Assembly (NCBI RefSeq): GCF_016031625.1
Contig: NZ_JACCHP010000003.1
Span: 186,001 to 250,000 of the forward strand
Source of the DNA: Bradyrhizobium agreste
GTDB lineage: Bacteria; Pseudomonadota; Alphaproteobacteria; Rhizobiales; Xanthobacteraceae
Reading direction: 5' to 3'
DNA length: 64,000 nucleotides
Part shown: piece after piece, positions 55,994 through 64,000 of the stretch
How the letters are laid out: the number at the start of each line of letters is the position of its first letter
How positions within the stretch are numbered: position 1 is the stretch's first letter
Program-made: the position numbers and the translations under genes
Notes under the pieces: generated by a model
Database searches by the model: none
What the model saw: the letters and a program-made list of their open reading frames with translations, nothing else
Told to the model about the DNA's origin: nothing

Positions 55994-57514
55994 TCAGTTG
56001 CGGCGGTGGGCGTTGAGGCGGTGCTCGACGAACAAGGAATAGCGAGACATTCCAAAGCAGAACATGAAGTAGATGATCCCGGCGAAGGCGAAGCCGGTGA
56101 ACGCAGTCGACGGCGTCGACCATTTCGGATCCGCGAACGAGGCGCGCAGCGACCCGAGCAGATCGAACAGAGCCACGATCGAGACCAGCGAGGTGTCCTT
56201 GAACAGCGAGATGAAGCTGTTGACGAGGTTCGGAATGACGTGCCGCAGCGCCTGCGGCAGCACGATCAGCGAGGTCGTCTTCCACCAGGACAGCCCGAGG
56301 GCAGCGGCCGCCTCGCTCTGGCCACGCGGGATCGCCGCGAGCCCGCCGCGGACGTTCTCGGCCTGATAGGCGCCGGTGAACAGCGCGATGCCGATCAGCG
56401 CACGCACCAGGCCATCGACGGTGAAATTGCCGGGCAGGAAAAGGGGCAGCATGTAGGTTGCGAAGAACAGCACGGTGATCAGCGGCACGCCGCGCCAGAA
56501 CTCGATGAAGGCGATCGAGAAGATCCGGATCAACGGAATGGTCGAGCGGCGACCGAGCGCGAGCGCGATGCCGATCGGCAGCGATGTGACGATGCCGGTG
56601 ACGGAGACCACCAGCGTCACCAGGAGGCCGCCCCACAGATTCGTCGTCACGACCGGCAAGCCGCCGTGGTCGAGATCCATCAGCTTGATCACGATGGCGA
56701 TGGCGATGAAGGTGGCGATGCTCGATGCCAGAGCCCGCCCGCCGGTGCGAACACCGCCGCCGAGGACGAAGGTGATCAGGCAGACGATCGCGGCCGTGAC
56801 GGCGAAATCCGTCCAGACCGACTGGCCCGTGCCCTGGATGTAATCGCGCAGCCAGGTGAGCGGAAAGATCAGCCAATGGATCACAGTGCCGAGCAGCGCG
56901 ATGAGGCTCCCGAGCACCCACAGCAGCGGTCCGATCGCCGAGGTTTTGCTCGAGGTGAGCAGCGCCTGTCCGGCACCGACGATGCTCTCATCGAACAATT
57001 GCAGCAGCCCGGCCGTCCAGCTCAGCCCAAAGCCCTTGATGCCGCCGCCGTGCAGCAGGAAGAACGCCACGACCGGAAAGGCGACGAAGAACAGGCCGGC
57101 ATTCAGGCCCTTCGCCGGCAGCCGCGGAATGAGCAGCGGCAGCAGCAGGATTGCTGCGAGCAACAGCGTCAAGTTCACCCGCCAACGCTCGGCCTCGGGA
57201 TAGAAGCCGTAGATCAGTTGCGGGAACTTCGCCTGGATGTAGGGCCAGCAGGCGCCGACCGCAAAGCCGGCGTTCTCGGCGAGGCACGCGGCGCGGTCCT
57301 TGCCGCTCCAGACCGCATCGACCATCAGGAACTTGACGGAGGGAACGATGGTGAACCAAAGCAGCAAGGCGCCCAGGATCGTCAGCAGGATGTTGGTCGG
57401 CGAGTTGAACAGGCGCGTGCGCATCAGGCCGATGAAGCCCGTGGTCTTCACCGGCGCCGGACGCTCGGCGAGCAGGTCCCGGCGGACGAAGCTGGATGAG
57501 ATGACATCGCTCAT
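55994..57514 (-). CDS. aapM: General L-amino acid ABC permease AapM (long form)
   Basis: 506 residues. The C-terminal half is a classic HisM-type permease: [40 protein letters not shown], and the EAA loop [20 protein letters not shown]. The N-terminal half holds several additional hydrophobic segments ([53 protein letters not shown]), making it clearly longer than the roughly 385-430 residues I recall for AapM/BztC. ATG 57514 overlaps the aapQ stop as ATGA. Confidence 0.93.
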   Translation of the reverse strand: MSDVISSSFVRRDLLAERPAPVKTTGFIGLMRTRLFNSPTNILLTILGALLLWFTIVPSVKFLMVDAVWSGKDRAACLAENAGFAVGACWPYIQAKFPQLIYGFYPEAERWRVNLTLLLAAILLLPLLIPRLPAKGLNAGLFFVAFPVVAFFLLHGGGIKGFGLSWTAGLLQLFDESIVGAGQALLTSSKTSAIGPLLWVLGSLIALLGTVIHWLIFPLTWLRDYIQGTGQSVWTDFAVTAAIVCLITFVLGGGVRTGGRALASSIATFIAIAIVIKLMDLDHGGLPVVTTNLWGGLLVTLVVSVTGIVTSLPIGIALALGRRSTIPLIRIFSIAFIEFWRGVPLITVLFFATYMLPLFLPGNFTVDGLVRALIGIALFTGAYQAENVRGGLAAIPRGQSEAAAALGLSWWKTTSLIVLPQALRHVIPNLVNSFISLFKDTSLVSIVALFDLLGSLRASFADPKWSTPSTAFTGFAFAGIIYFMFCFGMSRYSLFVEHRLNAHRRN

Positions 57515-58716
57515 GCGCCGAGACTCCGGCTGACGCGCCACCCGTAGACGCTCATGATCGCGCTGGTGAGGAGCGAGATCAGGAGATAGACGCCCATCGT
57601 CATGGCGATGATCTCGATCGCCTGCCCGGTCTGGCTCAGCGACGTGCCGGCAAACACCGACACCAGGTCAGGATAGCCGATCGCGACCGCCAGCGACGAG
57701 TTCTTGGTGAGATTGAGGTACTGGTTGGTCAGCGGCGGCACGATGACGCGCATGGCCTGCGGCACGACGATGAGGCGGAGCGTGGCGCCGCGGCTGAGGC
57801 CGAGCGAGGATCCCGCCTCCATCTGCCCCTTGTGAACGGACAGGATGCCGGCGCGCACGATCTCGGCAATGAAGGCGGCGGTATAGGTCGACAGCGCCAC
57901 CGCCAGCGCCACGAATTCGGGGATGATGCGTGAGCCGCCGGCGAAGTTGAACCCTCGCAACTGCGGCAACTCGAAAGTGAAGGGCAGACCGAAAACCAGC
58001 ATCGTGGCCAGCGGAAGCGCGAACAGCAGGGCCAGCACGGAAGGCCAGATGCGGATCACCTGCCCGCGCTGAAACAGAGCTCGCCTTGCGTAGAAATGCA
58101 GGGCCAGCGAGGCGACGATGCCGAACGCCAGCACCGCAAGGAACGGCGCGAGACCGCTCTGGCCGATCGGGCTGGGAACGACGAGGCCGCGATTGCTGAT
58201 GAAGGCAATGCCGAACACGGAAATGCTCTGCCGCGGATTGGGCAAGGCCGCGAGCACCGCCAGATACCAGAACAGGATCTGGAACAGCAGCGGCAGGTTG
58301 CGGATGACCTCGACATAGATCTCGCCGACCCGCGACAGCAGCCAGTTGGGCGACAGCCGGCACAGCGCGACGATGAAGCCGATCACCGTGGCGAAGAAGA
58401 TGCCCACCACGGAGACTATGAGCGTATTCAACAGCCCGACCACGAACACGCGCAGGAACGTGTCCGAGCCGGTATAGGAGATCAGGGTCTGGTTGACGTC
58501 GAAGCCGGCATTGTTCCTGAGGAAGCCGAAACCGGCGGCAATGTGCTGGTTCTCCAGATTGGCACGGGCGTTGGAGACGATCTCGTAGCCGATCCAGCCC
58601 AGGATCGCCGCGAAGGCAAACTGGACGGCAACGCCGTTCCAGCCTGCCTTGCCGCCCAGAATGCGCCGGATCTTCAGCGCGATCTGGGGCGGCGGTTTTC
58701 GGGCCTCGGTGGTCAT
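57511..58716 (-). CDS. aapQ: General L-amino acid ABC permease AapQ
   Basis: 401 residues, about eight membrane helices. LNTLIVSVVGIFFATVIGFI, YVEVIRNLPLLFQILFWYLA, and the EAA loop GSSLGLSRGATLRLIVVPQA followed by MRVIVPPLTNQYLN. The long periplasmic insertion between helices (NPRQSISVFGIAFISNRGLV) is typical of AapQ/BztB. It pairs with AapM to form the channel. It follows aapJ by 25 bases and overlaps aapM. Confidence 0.95.
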   Translation of the reverse strand: MTTEARKPPPQIALKIRRILGGKAGWNGVAVQFAFAAILGWIGYEIVSNARANLENQHIAAGFGFLRNNAGFDVNQTLISYTGSDTFLRVFVVGLLNTLIVSVVGIFFATVIGFIVALCRLSPNWLLSRVGEIYVEVIRNLPLLFQILFWYLAVLAALPNPRQSISVFGIAFISNRGLVVPSPIGQSGLAPFLAVLAFGIVASLALHFYARRALFQRGQVIRIWPSVLALLFALPLATMLVFGLPFTFELPQLRGFNFAGGSRIIPEFVALAVALSTYTAAFIAEIVRAGILSVHKGQMEAGSSLGLSRGATLRLIVVPQAMRVIVPPLTNQYLNLTKNSSLAVAIGYPDLVSVFAGTSLSQTGQAIEIIAMTMGVYLLISLLTSAIMSVYGWRVSRSLGA

Positions 58717-58741
58717 GCCGCTGCCGGCCGATCAGGGGCGA

Positions 58742-59758
58742 TTAGCGGATCGGCGGCGCGTACTGAAGACCGCCCTTGTTCCAGAGATTGTTGACACCGC
58801 GATTGATGGCGAGCGGCGAGCCGGCGCCGACGTTGCGATCGAACACCTCGCCGTAATTGCCGACGGTCTTCACGATCCGCACCACCCAATCCTTGGTCAG
58901 GCCGAGCTGCTCGCCGAAATTGCCGTCACTGCCGAGCACGCGTTTCAGCTCGGGATTCTCCAGCTTCGCCTTCTCGTCGACGTTCTTCGAGGTCACGCCG
59001 AGCTCTTCGGCGGTGAGCATCGCAAACAGCGTCCATTTCACGATGTCGAACCACTGGTCGTCGCCGTGGCGCACCATCGGGCCGAGCGGCTCCTTCGAGA
59101 TGATCTCGGGCAGCACCATATGGTCGTTGGGATTGGCGAGCTTGAGGCGGTTGGCGTACAGGCCCGACTGGTCGGTGGTAAAGACGTCGCAACGGCCGGC
59201 TTCATAGGCCTTGACGGTTTCGTCGTTGGTGGCGAACGCGATCACCTCGTACTTCATGTTGTTGGCCTTGAAGTAGTCGGCGAGATTCTGCTCGGTGGTG
59301 GTGCCGGTCTGCACGCAGACCGATGCGCTGTTGAGCTCGAGCGCCGAATTCACCTTGAGCGACTTCTTCACCATGAAGCCCTGCCCGTCGTAATAGGTCA
59401 CGCCGGTAAAGTTGGCGCCGAGCGAGGTGTCGCGCGAGATGGTCCAGGTGGTGTTGCGCGAAAGCACGTCGATCTCGCCGGATTGCAGTGCGGTGAAGCG
59501 GTCCTTGGCGGACAGCGGCACGAATTTGACCTTGGTCGGATCGTTGAAGATCGCGCCGGCAATGGCGCGGCAGACGTCGACGTCGATGCCGGTCCAGTTG
59601 CCCTTGTCGTCGGGCGAGGAGAAGCCCGGCAGGCCCTGGCTGACGCCGCAGGACAGCATGCCCCGATCCTTGACGGTCTTGAGCGTTTGCGCCTCGGCGG
59701 CTTGGGCGGTGAGGCCGGCGGCGAGAGCAAGGGTGAGAGCCAGGGTTACGCGTTTCAT
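58742..59758 (-). CDS. aapJ: General L-amino acid ABC transporter binding protein AapJ
   Basis: 338 residues. Signal peptide MKRVTLALTLALAAGLTAQA with cleavage near AEA. Mature domain: DRGMLSCGVSQGLPGFSSPD, DVDVCRAIAGAIF, ALQSGEIDVLSRNTTWTISR, and the C-terminal SPLAINRGVNNLWNKGGLQY. It binds a broad range of L-amino acids in the periplasm. First gene of aapJQMP; in Rhizobium the operon is under nitrogen control, and a sigma-54-like site lies about 90 bases upstream. Confidence 0.96.
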   Translation of the reverse strand: MKRVTLALTLALAAGLTAQAAEAQTLKTVKDRGMLSCGVSQGLPGFSSPDDKGNWTGIDVDVCRAIAGAIFNDPTKVKFVPLSAKDRFTALQSGEIDVLSRNTTWTISRDTSLGANFTGVTYYDGQGFMVKKSLKVNSALELNSASVCVQTGTTTEQNLADYFKANNMKYEVIAFATNDETVKAYEAGRCDVFTTDQSGLYANRLKLANPNDHMVLPEIISKEPLGPMVRHGDDQWFDIVKWTLFAMLTAEELGVTSKNVDEKAKLENPELKRVLGSDGNFGEQLGLTKDWVVRIVKTVGNYGEVFDRNVGAGSPLAINRGVNNLWNKGGLQYAPPIR

Positions 59759-60152
59759 GGGCTTTGGCCTTTCAAGGTCGTCTCAAGGTCAGGAATGTTG
59801 TCTTTAGGATCGTCTCTGCCAGGCAGGTCTTCTAAGAATCTGGCCTTGCAAGAGTCATGCTGGAAAACCTTGCCGAACACTCGCCGATCTCGGGAGGCCA
59901 TACCTTCATCCCCGCCGCTGGCGCCCGCCGTTATGGCTGTGGCGCATAGTCCGGTCAGGCAATGGATCGAAGGTCGCAGCAGGCCCCTCAACATGCGGCG
60001 ACTGAATAGCACCTGCGCATCACAGAACGACTGGCGAGCGGGGTCAAGGGGTTGACGGGACTCTTCTGTGTTCTGTTATTAACGACCGCGGCCTTTCGGC
60101 CGCCCCGCGGGCGCGACGCGCCCGGTGGAAACGCGGTTTTGAAAGCAGACGC
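59759..60152. other. Divergent promoter region aapJ / metC
   Basis: About 395 bases without a gene. Left part: the sigma-54-like site at 59846. Right part: two small GC stem-loops just before metC (GCGGCC-TTTC-GGCCGC near 60090 and GGGCGC-GAC-GCGCCC near 60109), which could shape metC translation. I do not recognise a SAM or SAH riboswitch. Confidence 0.45.
59846..59863 (-). promoter_or_regulatory. Weak sigma-54 (-24/-12) promoter candidate for aapJ
   Basis: On the minus strand CCAGCATGACTCTTGCA has a perfect -12 element (TTGCA) and correct 4-base spacing, but the -24 element reads CAGCATG instead of TGGCACG, losing one of the key G bases. Its distance to the aapJ ATG (about 90 bases) and the nitrogen-scavenging role make it plausible. 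Confidence 0.3.
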
Positions 60153-61337
60153 ATGGATTCCTCGCACCCCCAAGAGCAGCACGCCGAGACCCGGCTGGTC
60201 ACCTCCGGCCGCGACACCAAGGCGCAGAAGGGGTTCGTCAATCCGCCGGTCTTCCACGGTTCGACCGTACTCTATCCAACAGCCGAGGACCTGCACGCCC
60301 ATCGCAGCGAGTTCACCTATGGCCGCCACGGCACCCCGACGACCAGGGCTTTCCAGGATACTCTAATGGCGCTGGAGGGGCCGCAATGCGCCGGCGTCGG
60401 CATCGTGCCGTCCGGCCTGTCGGCGATCTCGACCACCCTGCTCTCGGTGCTGAAGGCCGGCGATCACATTCTGGTTGTCGACAACATCTATCGGCCTTCG
60501 CGCAATTTCTGCAACGGCATGCTGACCCGCTATGGCGTCGAGACCACTTATTTCGATCCGCTGATCGGCGCCGGCATCGACAAGCTGTTCAAGCCCAACA
60601 CCCGGGCCGTTCTGGTGGAGGCGCCGGGCTCACAGTCGTTCGAGATGCCCGACATCCGCGCCATCGCCGAAGTCGCGCATGGGCGCGGCGCGCTCGTCAT
60701 CGACGACAACACCTGGGCGACGCCGCTCTATCACCGCTCGCTGGAACAGGGCGTCGACATCAGCATGCAGGCCGCCACGAAATATATCGGCGGCCATTCC
60801 GACATCATGTTCGGCACGATTTCCGCCAATGCCAAGGCCTGGCCGATGATTGCCGAAGGCATCCGCCTGCTCGGCGTCTGCGCCGGCCCCGACGACGTCT
60901 TCCTGGCGCTGCGCGGCCTCCGCACGTTGTCGGTGCGGCTGGCGCAGCATCATCGCTCCGGGCTCGAGATGGCGCGCTGGCTGGCGGCGAGGCCTGAGGT
61001 CGCGCGCGTGCTGCATCCCGGGCTCGAAACCGATCCCGGTCATGCGATCTGGAAGCGCGACTTCACCGGCGCCTCGGGCCTGTTCAGCATCGTGCTGAAG
61101 CCGGCGCCGCAGAAGGCAGTCGACACCATGCTCAACACGCTCAAGCTGTTCGGAATGGGCTTTTCCTGGGGCGGGTTCGAGAGCCTTGCGATTCCCTTTG
61201 ATTGCGACGCCTATCGCACCGCGACCAAATGGGCGCCCGGCGGCCCGACGCTACGTCTCCACATCGGGCTCGAGAGCACCGACGATCTCAAGGCCGATCT
61301 CGACCGCGGCTTCGCTGCCTTCAAAGCGGCGATGTGA
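60153..61337 (+). CDS. metC: Cystathionine beta-lyase
   Basis: 394 residues. A PLP enzyme of the Cys/Met metabolism family that splits cystathionine to homocysteine, pyruvate and ammonia. Motifs: TYGRHGTPTTRAFQDTLMAL, SGLSAISTTLLSVLKAGDHI, DNTWATPLYHRSLEQGVDIS, and the PLP lysine in SMQAATKYIGGHSDIMFG. The C-terminal SWGGFESLAIPFD and RLHIGLESTDDLKADLDRGF distinguish MetC-type enzymes. Divergent from aapJ. Confidence 0.93.
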   Translation: MDSSHPQEQHAETRLVTSGRDTKAQKGFVNPPVFHGSTVLYPTAEDLHAHRSEFTYGRHGTPTTRAFQDTLMALEGPQCAGVGIVPSGLSAISTTLLSVLKAGDHILVVDNIYRPSRNFCNGMLTRYGVETTYFDPLIGAGIDKLFKPNTRAVLVEAPGSQSFEMPDIRAIAEVAHGRGALVIDDNTWATPLYHRSLEQGVDISMQAATKYIGGHSDIMFGTISANAKAWPMIAEGIRLLGVCAGPDDVFLALRGLRTLSVRLAQHHRSGLEMARWLAARPEVARVLHPGLETDPGHAIWKRDFTGASGLFSIVLKPAPQKAVDTMLNTLKLFGMGFSWGGFESLAIPFDCDAYRTATKWAPGGPTLRLHIGLESTDDLKADLDRGFAAFKAAM

Positions 61338-61431
61338 GCATCAGGATTGGGCATCTCGCCTGGCAAACGTGCCACTGCAAAGTCTGATGCAGCCAACTGG
61401 CGGGATTGAACGAGCGGAGCCGAATCCTGGA

Positions 61432-61770
61432 TCAGCGGTCCAGCGTCTTCGAGGCGGTGCCGCGGTTCTTCCAGATCAGCATGATGTTTCTGATATAGAT
61501 GATGGTCGCGAGCGACTGTCCGAGGATGATCACGGGCTCGCGCTTGACGACGCCATAGACCAGCGTCATCAGCCCGCCGCCCATCGAGCAGAACCAGAAC
61601 GCCATCGGCACGACGCTGTTGCCGGCGCGCTCGCTCGCGATCCACTGTACCAGGAACCGCGCCGTGAAGAAGAGCTGCGCGACCAGGCCGAATGCCAGCC
61701 AGAAGTCGAACTTGGCGACGAAGACGTCATAGAGATAATTGCTCAGCGCCTGACCGTATTGAATGATCAT
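61432..61770 (-). CDS. LpxB N-terminal-domain-like (LAB_N) membrane protein
   Basis: 112 residues, three hydrophobic helices. FDFWLAFGLVAQLFFTARFL followed by VQWIASERAGNSVVPMAFWF, then CSMGGGLMTLVYGVVKREPV and the GQSLATIIYIRNIMLIWK end, is the lipid-A-disaccharide synthase N-terminal-like family found beside GT2 and ArnT-type genes. It overlaps the upstream GT2 stop as ATGA. Probably a flippase-like or partner protein for an undecaprenyl-linked sugar (inference). Confidence 0.9.
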   Translation of the reverse strand: MIIQYGQALSNYLYDVFVAKFDFWLAFGLVAQLFFTARFLVQWIASERAGNSVVPMAFWFCSMGGGLMTLVYGVVKREPVIILGQSLATIIYIRNIMLIWKNRGTASKTLDR

Positions 61771-62537
61771 GCGTTCACCTCGGTCACCTCAGGCGTCGGC
61801 TTCTTGCGGCGGATGAGCCACCAGACGCCGGCGAGATCCATGATGCCGATCCACAGCCGGTCGAAGAAACCATAGTTGGACACGCCCGAATGGCGCGGCC
61901 GGTCGATCACGTCGACATAGGCGATGTCGTAGCCTTCGCGGCGGACCAGCGCGGGCAGAAAGCGATGCAGCCCGTCGAAATAGGGCAGCATCAGGAAGAC
62001 GTCGCGGCGGAACGCCTTCAGCCCGCAGCCGGTGTCGCGCGTGCCGTCCTTCAGGATGGCGTTGCGAACGCCGTTGGCAACGCGTGATTGGAATTTCTTG
62101 AAGCCGGTATCCTTGCGCCCGACCCGCTGGCCGGCAGCGAGACCGACGCGCCCTGCCCCCTTCTCGACTGCCGCGATCAGGTCCGGCAGGAAGGCCGGAT
62201 TGTTCTGGCCATCGCCGTCGAGCGTCGCCACGATCTCTCCCCGCGCCGCGCGCACGCCGCTGCGCACGGCTGCCGACTGGCCGCCGGATCTTGCATGGCG
62301 AAGCTGACGCAGATTGCTCCGCTCTTTCATAACAGCGGCAAGCCGATCGCCGGTCGCGTCGGTGGAGCCGTCGTTGACGTAGATGATCTCATAGGGCCAG
62401 CGGCCATCGAGTGCCGCGCCGATCTCCGCGATCAGCGGCGCGATGTTGTCGGCTTCATTGCGCACGGGAACGACGATGGAAACCGAAGGCTGGGACGTCG
62501 ACAAATCGAGGCTCGTGGTTGGAATTGACCTGCCCAA
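61767..62537 (-). CDS. Family 2 glycosyltransferase, polyprenyl-phosphate type
   Basis: About 256 residues. VSIVVPVRNEADNIAPLIAE, YEIIYVNDGSTDATGDRL, the DXD-like ATLDGDGQNNPAFLPDLI, then SRVANGVRNAILKDGTRDTG and LPYFDGLHRFLPALVRREGY are typical of dolichol/undecaprenyl-phosphate sugar transferases. No ATG lies in a sensible place; TTG 62537 is my guess (TTG 62504 possible), because the longer frame runs into the PAP2 gene. It would charge a lipid carrier for the neighbouring GT39 enzyme. Confidence 0.85.
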   Translation of the reverse strand: MGRSIPTTSLDLSTSQPSVSIVVPVRNEADNIAPLIAEIGAALDGRWPYEIIYVNDGSTDATGDRLAAVMKERSNLRQLRHARSGGQSAAVRSGVRAARGEIVATLDGDGQNNPAFLPDLIAAVEKGAGRVGLAAGQRVGRKDTGFKKFQSRVANGVRNAILKDGTRDTGCGLKAFRRDVFLMLPYFDGLHRFLPALVRREGYDIAYVDVIDRPRHSGVSNYGFFDRLWIGIMDLAGVWWLIRRKKPTPEVTEVNA

Positions 62538-62568
62538 GGGAACCGGCGGTCCCGGCAGGCAGCCGCTT

Positions 62569-63417
62569 TTATGGGGCGGATGCCCGGTGGGCAACCCTTT
62601 TGAGGCGGTTGGAAACCGTCCCAGAAAGCGGCGCAATAGTGCCGTCGGCGCGGATGGCAAAGCCGAGCTTTCGGGCCGCAAACCAGTAGCGGACGGCCAT
62701 GGCGCCGACCGTTCCGACCAGAGCGCCGGCCACGACATCGCTCGGGTGATGCGCCAGCAGCACCAGGCGCGTCAGCAGGATCACGATTGCGTAAGTGAAC
62801 ATGAAGACGCGCAGGCGCGGCCACAATGCCGATACGGCAAACGCCAGGGCGAACGCAGCCACGGCGTGGCTTGACGGCAGGCTGGCATAAGCCCCGGTGC
62901 CCTCGAACGGGACGAAGTTGAACGGATTGGCCTTGCCCCCGACGAACGGACGTCCGCGGCCGATCAGATATTTCAGCATCTCGGCCACGAAGGCTGACAA
63001 GGCAACCGACAGAAACATGAATTGCAGCCGCGTGCCGACGCCGAGCAGCAGCGCGCGACGGCTCCCGCGCAGCCCGGCCGCGACCAGAGCCAGCACCACC
63101 AGCGCAACCCCCAGCACCGAGAGGATATACTCGTCCTTGCCGAAATCGGTCAGGATGCGGATCGGCCACAGGCTCGGCGTGCCGCGCGGCGGCATCAGCA
63201 GGATCTCGGTCTGATCGAACGCGACCATCAGCGCGATGACAAGCGCTGCGCCCGCCGCGGCAAGCCACAGCGAATGCCGCGCCAGCTTCCGGGCGGCCTC
63301 GGCGCGGCAAGAATGCGAGGGCGACCGCACGAGCTGCGCCAGCGCGCGCCAGGACACGGCGAGCAATTGCGCGGGATAGCTGGCATCATGCGGCGCGATG
63401 TCGGTCGGAGCCCCCAT
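62569..63417 (-). CDS. PAP2-family membrane phosphatase
   Basis: 282 residues, about six helices. The three phosphatase motifs are intact: KYLIGRGRP (K-x6-R-P), SLPSSHA (PSxH) and RLVLLAHHPSD (R-x5-H-x3-D). Such enzymes dephosphorylate undecaprenyl pyrophosphate, phosphatidate or lipid A. In this cluster (GT2, LpxB-N-like, GT39) a lipid A 1- or 4'-phosphatase or lipid-carrier recycling role is likely. ATG 63417 (MGAPTDIAPHDASYPAQLL) is chosen over the frame start at 63519, which lies in the next gene. Confidence 0.9.
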   Translation of the reverse strand: MGAPTDIAPHDASYPAQLLAVSWRALAQLVRSPSHSCRAEAARKLARHSLWLAAAGAALVIALMVAFDQTEILLMPPRGTPSLWPIRILTDFGKDEYILSVLGVALVVLALVAAGLRGSRRALLLGVGTRLQFMFLSVALSAFVAEMLKYLIGRGRPFVGGKANPFNFVPFEGTGAYASLPSSHAVAAFALAFAVSALWPRLRVFMFTYAIVILLTRLVLLAHHPSDVVAGALVGTVGAMAVRYWFAARKLGFAIRADGTIAPLSGTVSNRLKRVAHRASAP

Positions 63418-63418
63418 C

Positions 63419-64000
63419 CTATTCGGTACCTTCCGAGCGGAAGATCGAGATCGAAATCGCGCGCCCTTGCGAGAAATTATAGCCCTCGATGCGCGCGCCG
63501 ACCTTGTAGCGCAACCCAATCGCCTCGGCGCGCTGCACGAAGCTGCGCTCCGAGCGCTGCTCGATCAGCGCGAAGCGGCAGCTGCCCTGCCGCAGGAAGT
63601 CCGCCGCACCGGAGCCGTCGGTGAGCACGGTCCGGGTGCCCGCCAGAAAGACGAGACTCGGCTCGTGATAACCGGCCGCAGCCGCCTTCGGTCCGACGCA
63701 GGTGACGTTGCGAAGCGCGCGCGCGATCTCGATACTGGGAAACAGCGGCGTCAGCGACGGCAGCAGGATGCCGTAAATCGTCACGGCCAGCATCAGGGCT
63801 GCGACCAGGGCGTTGAGCAATGACCGCTCGGCGCGGTTGGTATCGAACAGCCACCAGGCGAACAGGCCGAAGATCAGCGCGGCTGCGATGAACGGCCAGG
63901 CCACGAAGGCGGGCTGCCGCGTCAGCATCACCGCGCCGACCACCGCAATGATCGAGGCCGCTGCGGGGATCGCGAACCACCAGGCCGAGCCGCGCATCAG
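63419..64000 (-). CDS. ArnT-like GT39 glycosyltransferase, C-terminal part (partial)
   Basis: At least 193 residues, open to the window edge. Four hydrophobic helices (FAIPAAASIIAVVGAVML; FVAWPFIAAALIFGLFAWWL; LLNALVAALMLAVTIYGILL) and a soluble periplasmic end (YHEPSLVFLAGTRTVLTDGS, GADFLRQGS-like, RAEAIGLRYKVGARIEGYNF). This matches the end of polyprenyl-phosphate-sugar-using PMT/ArnT proteins. The catalytic N-terminal loops lie beyond the window. Stop at 63419, one base from the PAP2 start. Confidence 0.75.
   Translation of the reverse strand: MMRGSAWWFAIPAAASIIAVVGAVMLTRQPAFVAWPFIAAALIFGLFAWWLFDTNRAERSLLNALVAALMLAVTIYGILLPSLTPLFPSIEIARALRNVTCVGPKAAAAGYHEPSLVFLAGTRTVLTDGSGAADFLRQGSCRFALIEQRSERSFVQRAEAIGLRYKVGARIEGYNFSQGRAISISIFRSEGTE

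Noticed and set aside
55245-56921. A 558-codon frame ending with AapP
   Set aside because: Its first 300 or so codons are an out-of-frame reading of aapM. The true AapP starts at 55982 with a normal N-terminus.
60060-60152. SAM-type riboswitch before metC
   Set aside because: Two small GC stem-loops are present, but the conserved SAM-II core sequence is not seen.

Overview
The window looks like the chromosome of an alphaproteobacterium of the Bradyrhizobium type. It is GC-rich throughout. It carries the rhizobial order dusB(nifR3)-ntrB-ntrC, ntrY-ntrX, hfq-hflX. It also has popZ, an IspDF fusion, a receptor/PepSY pair resembling FegAB, and large palindromic intergenic repeats of a kind common in that genus. 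This assignment is inferred from gene content and order; no rRNA gene is present.

Region by region. 1-4225: tail of a Bug/TctC-type solute-binding protein, then a roughly 1,271-residue protein joining an N-terminal region of unknown function, a DyP-type haem peroxidase and a divergent cytochrome P450. 4301-7390: a cyclase-like/AAA/TPR signalling protein whose cyclase site lacks key residues. 7636-12338: iron uptake (TonB-dependent receptor, PepSY inner-membrane protein, small secreted protein). 12764-14420: cobalt-type nitrile hydratase alpha, beta and accessory genes. 14606-18344: queC, mazG, a DUF2158 protein, hflX, hfq. 18594-26541: NtrYX and DusB-NtrBC nitrogen signalling, with an NtrC-type palindrome in the dusB promoter. 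26744-34647: ispDF, cinA, RatA/COQ10, lipA, 3-methyladenine glycosylase, valS, popZ.

34950-43867: tolC and a divergent pcm, a 59-residue protein, tRNA-Asn, and a membrane-stress operon (PspA, YqiJ-like OB-fold protein, flotillin). The PspA reading frame is preceded in frame by what looks like the N-terminal half of a TnpB (IS605 OrfB) protein. Small genes, tRNA-Cys and a DTW-domain tRNA-modifying enzyme follow. 43904-53075: a complete MdtABC-like RND efflux operon with its own outer-membrane factor. 53852-61337: cysK, the aapJQMP general amino-acid ABC transporter (likely under nitrogen control) and metC. 61432-64000: an envelope-glycolipid cluster (LpxB-N-like protein, GT2, PAP2 phosphatase, and the end of an ArnT-like GT39 protein).

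How the genes work together: the centre of the window is a nitrogen-control region (NtrBC, NtrYX, Hfq) whose likely targets include the aap transporter at the right. The two most unusual objects are the DyP-P450 fusion and the TnpB-like/PspA fusion. The second has a near-perfect palindrome just before its start codon and a consensus ribosome-binding site exactly at the domain junction.
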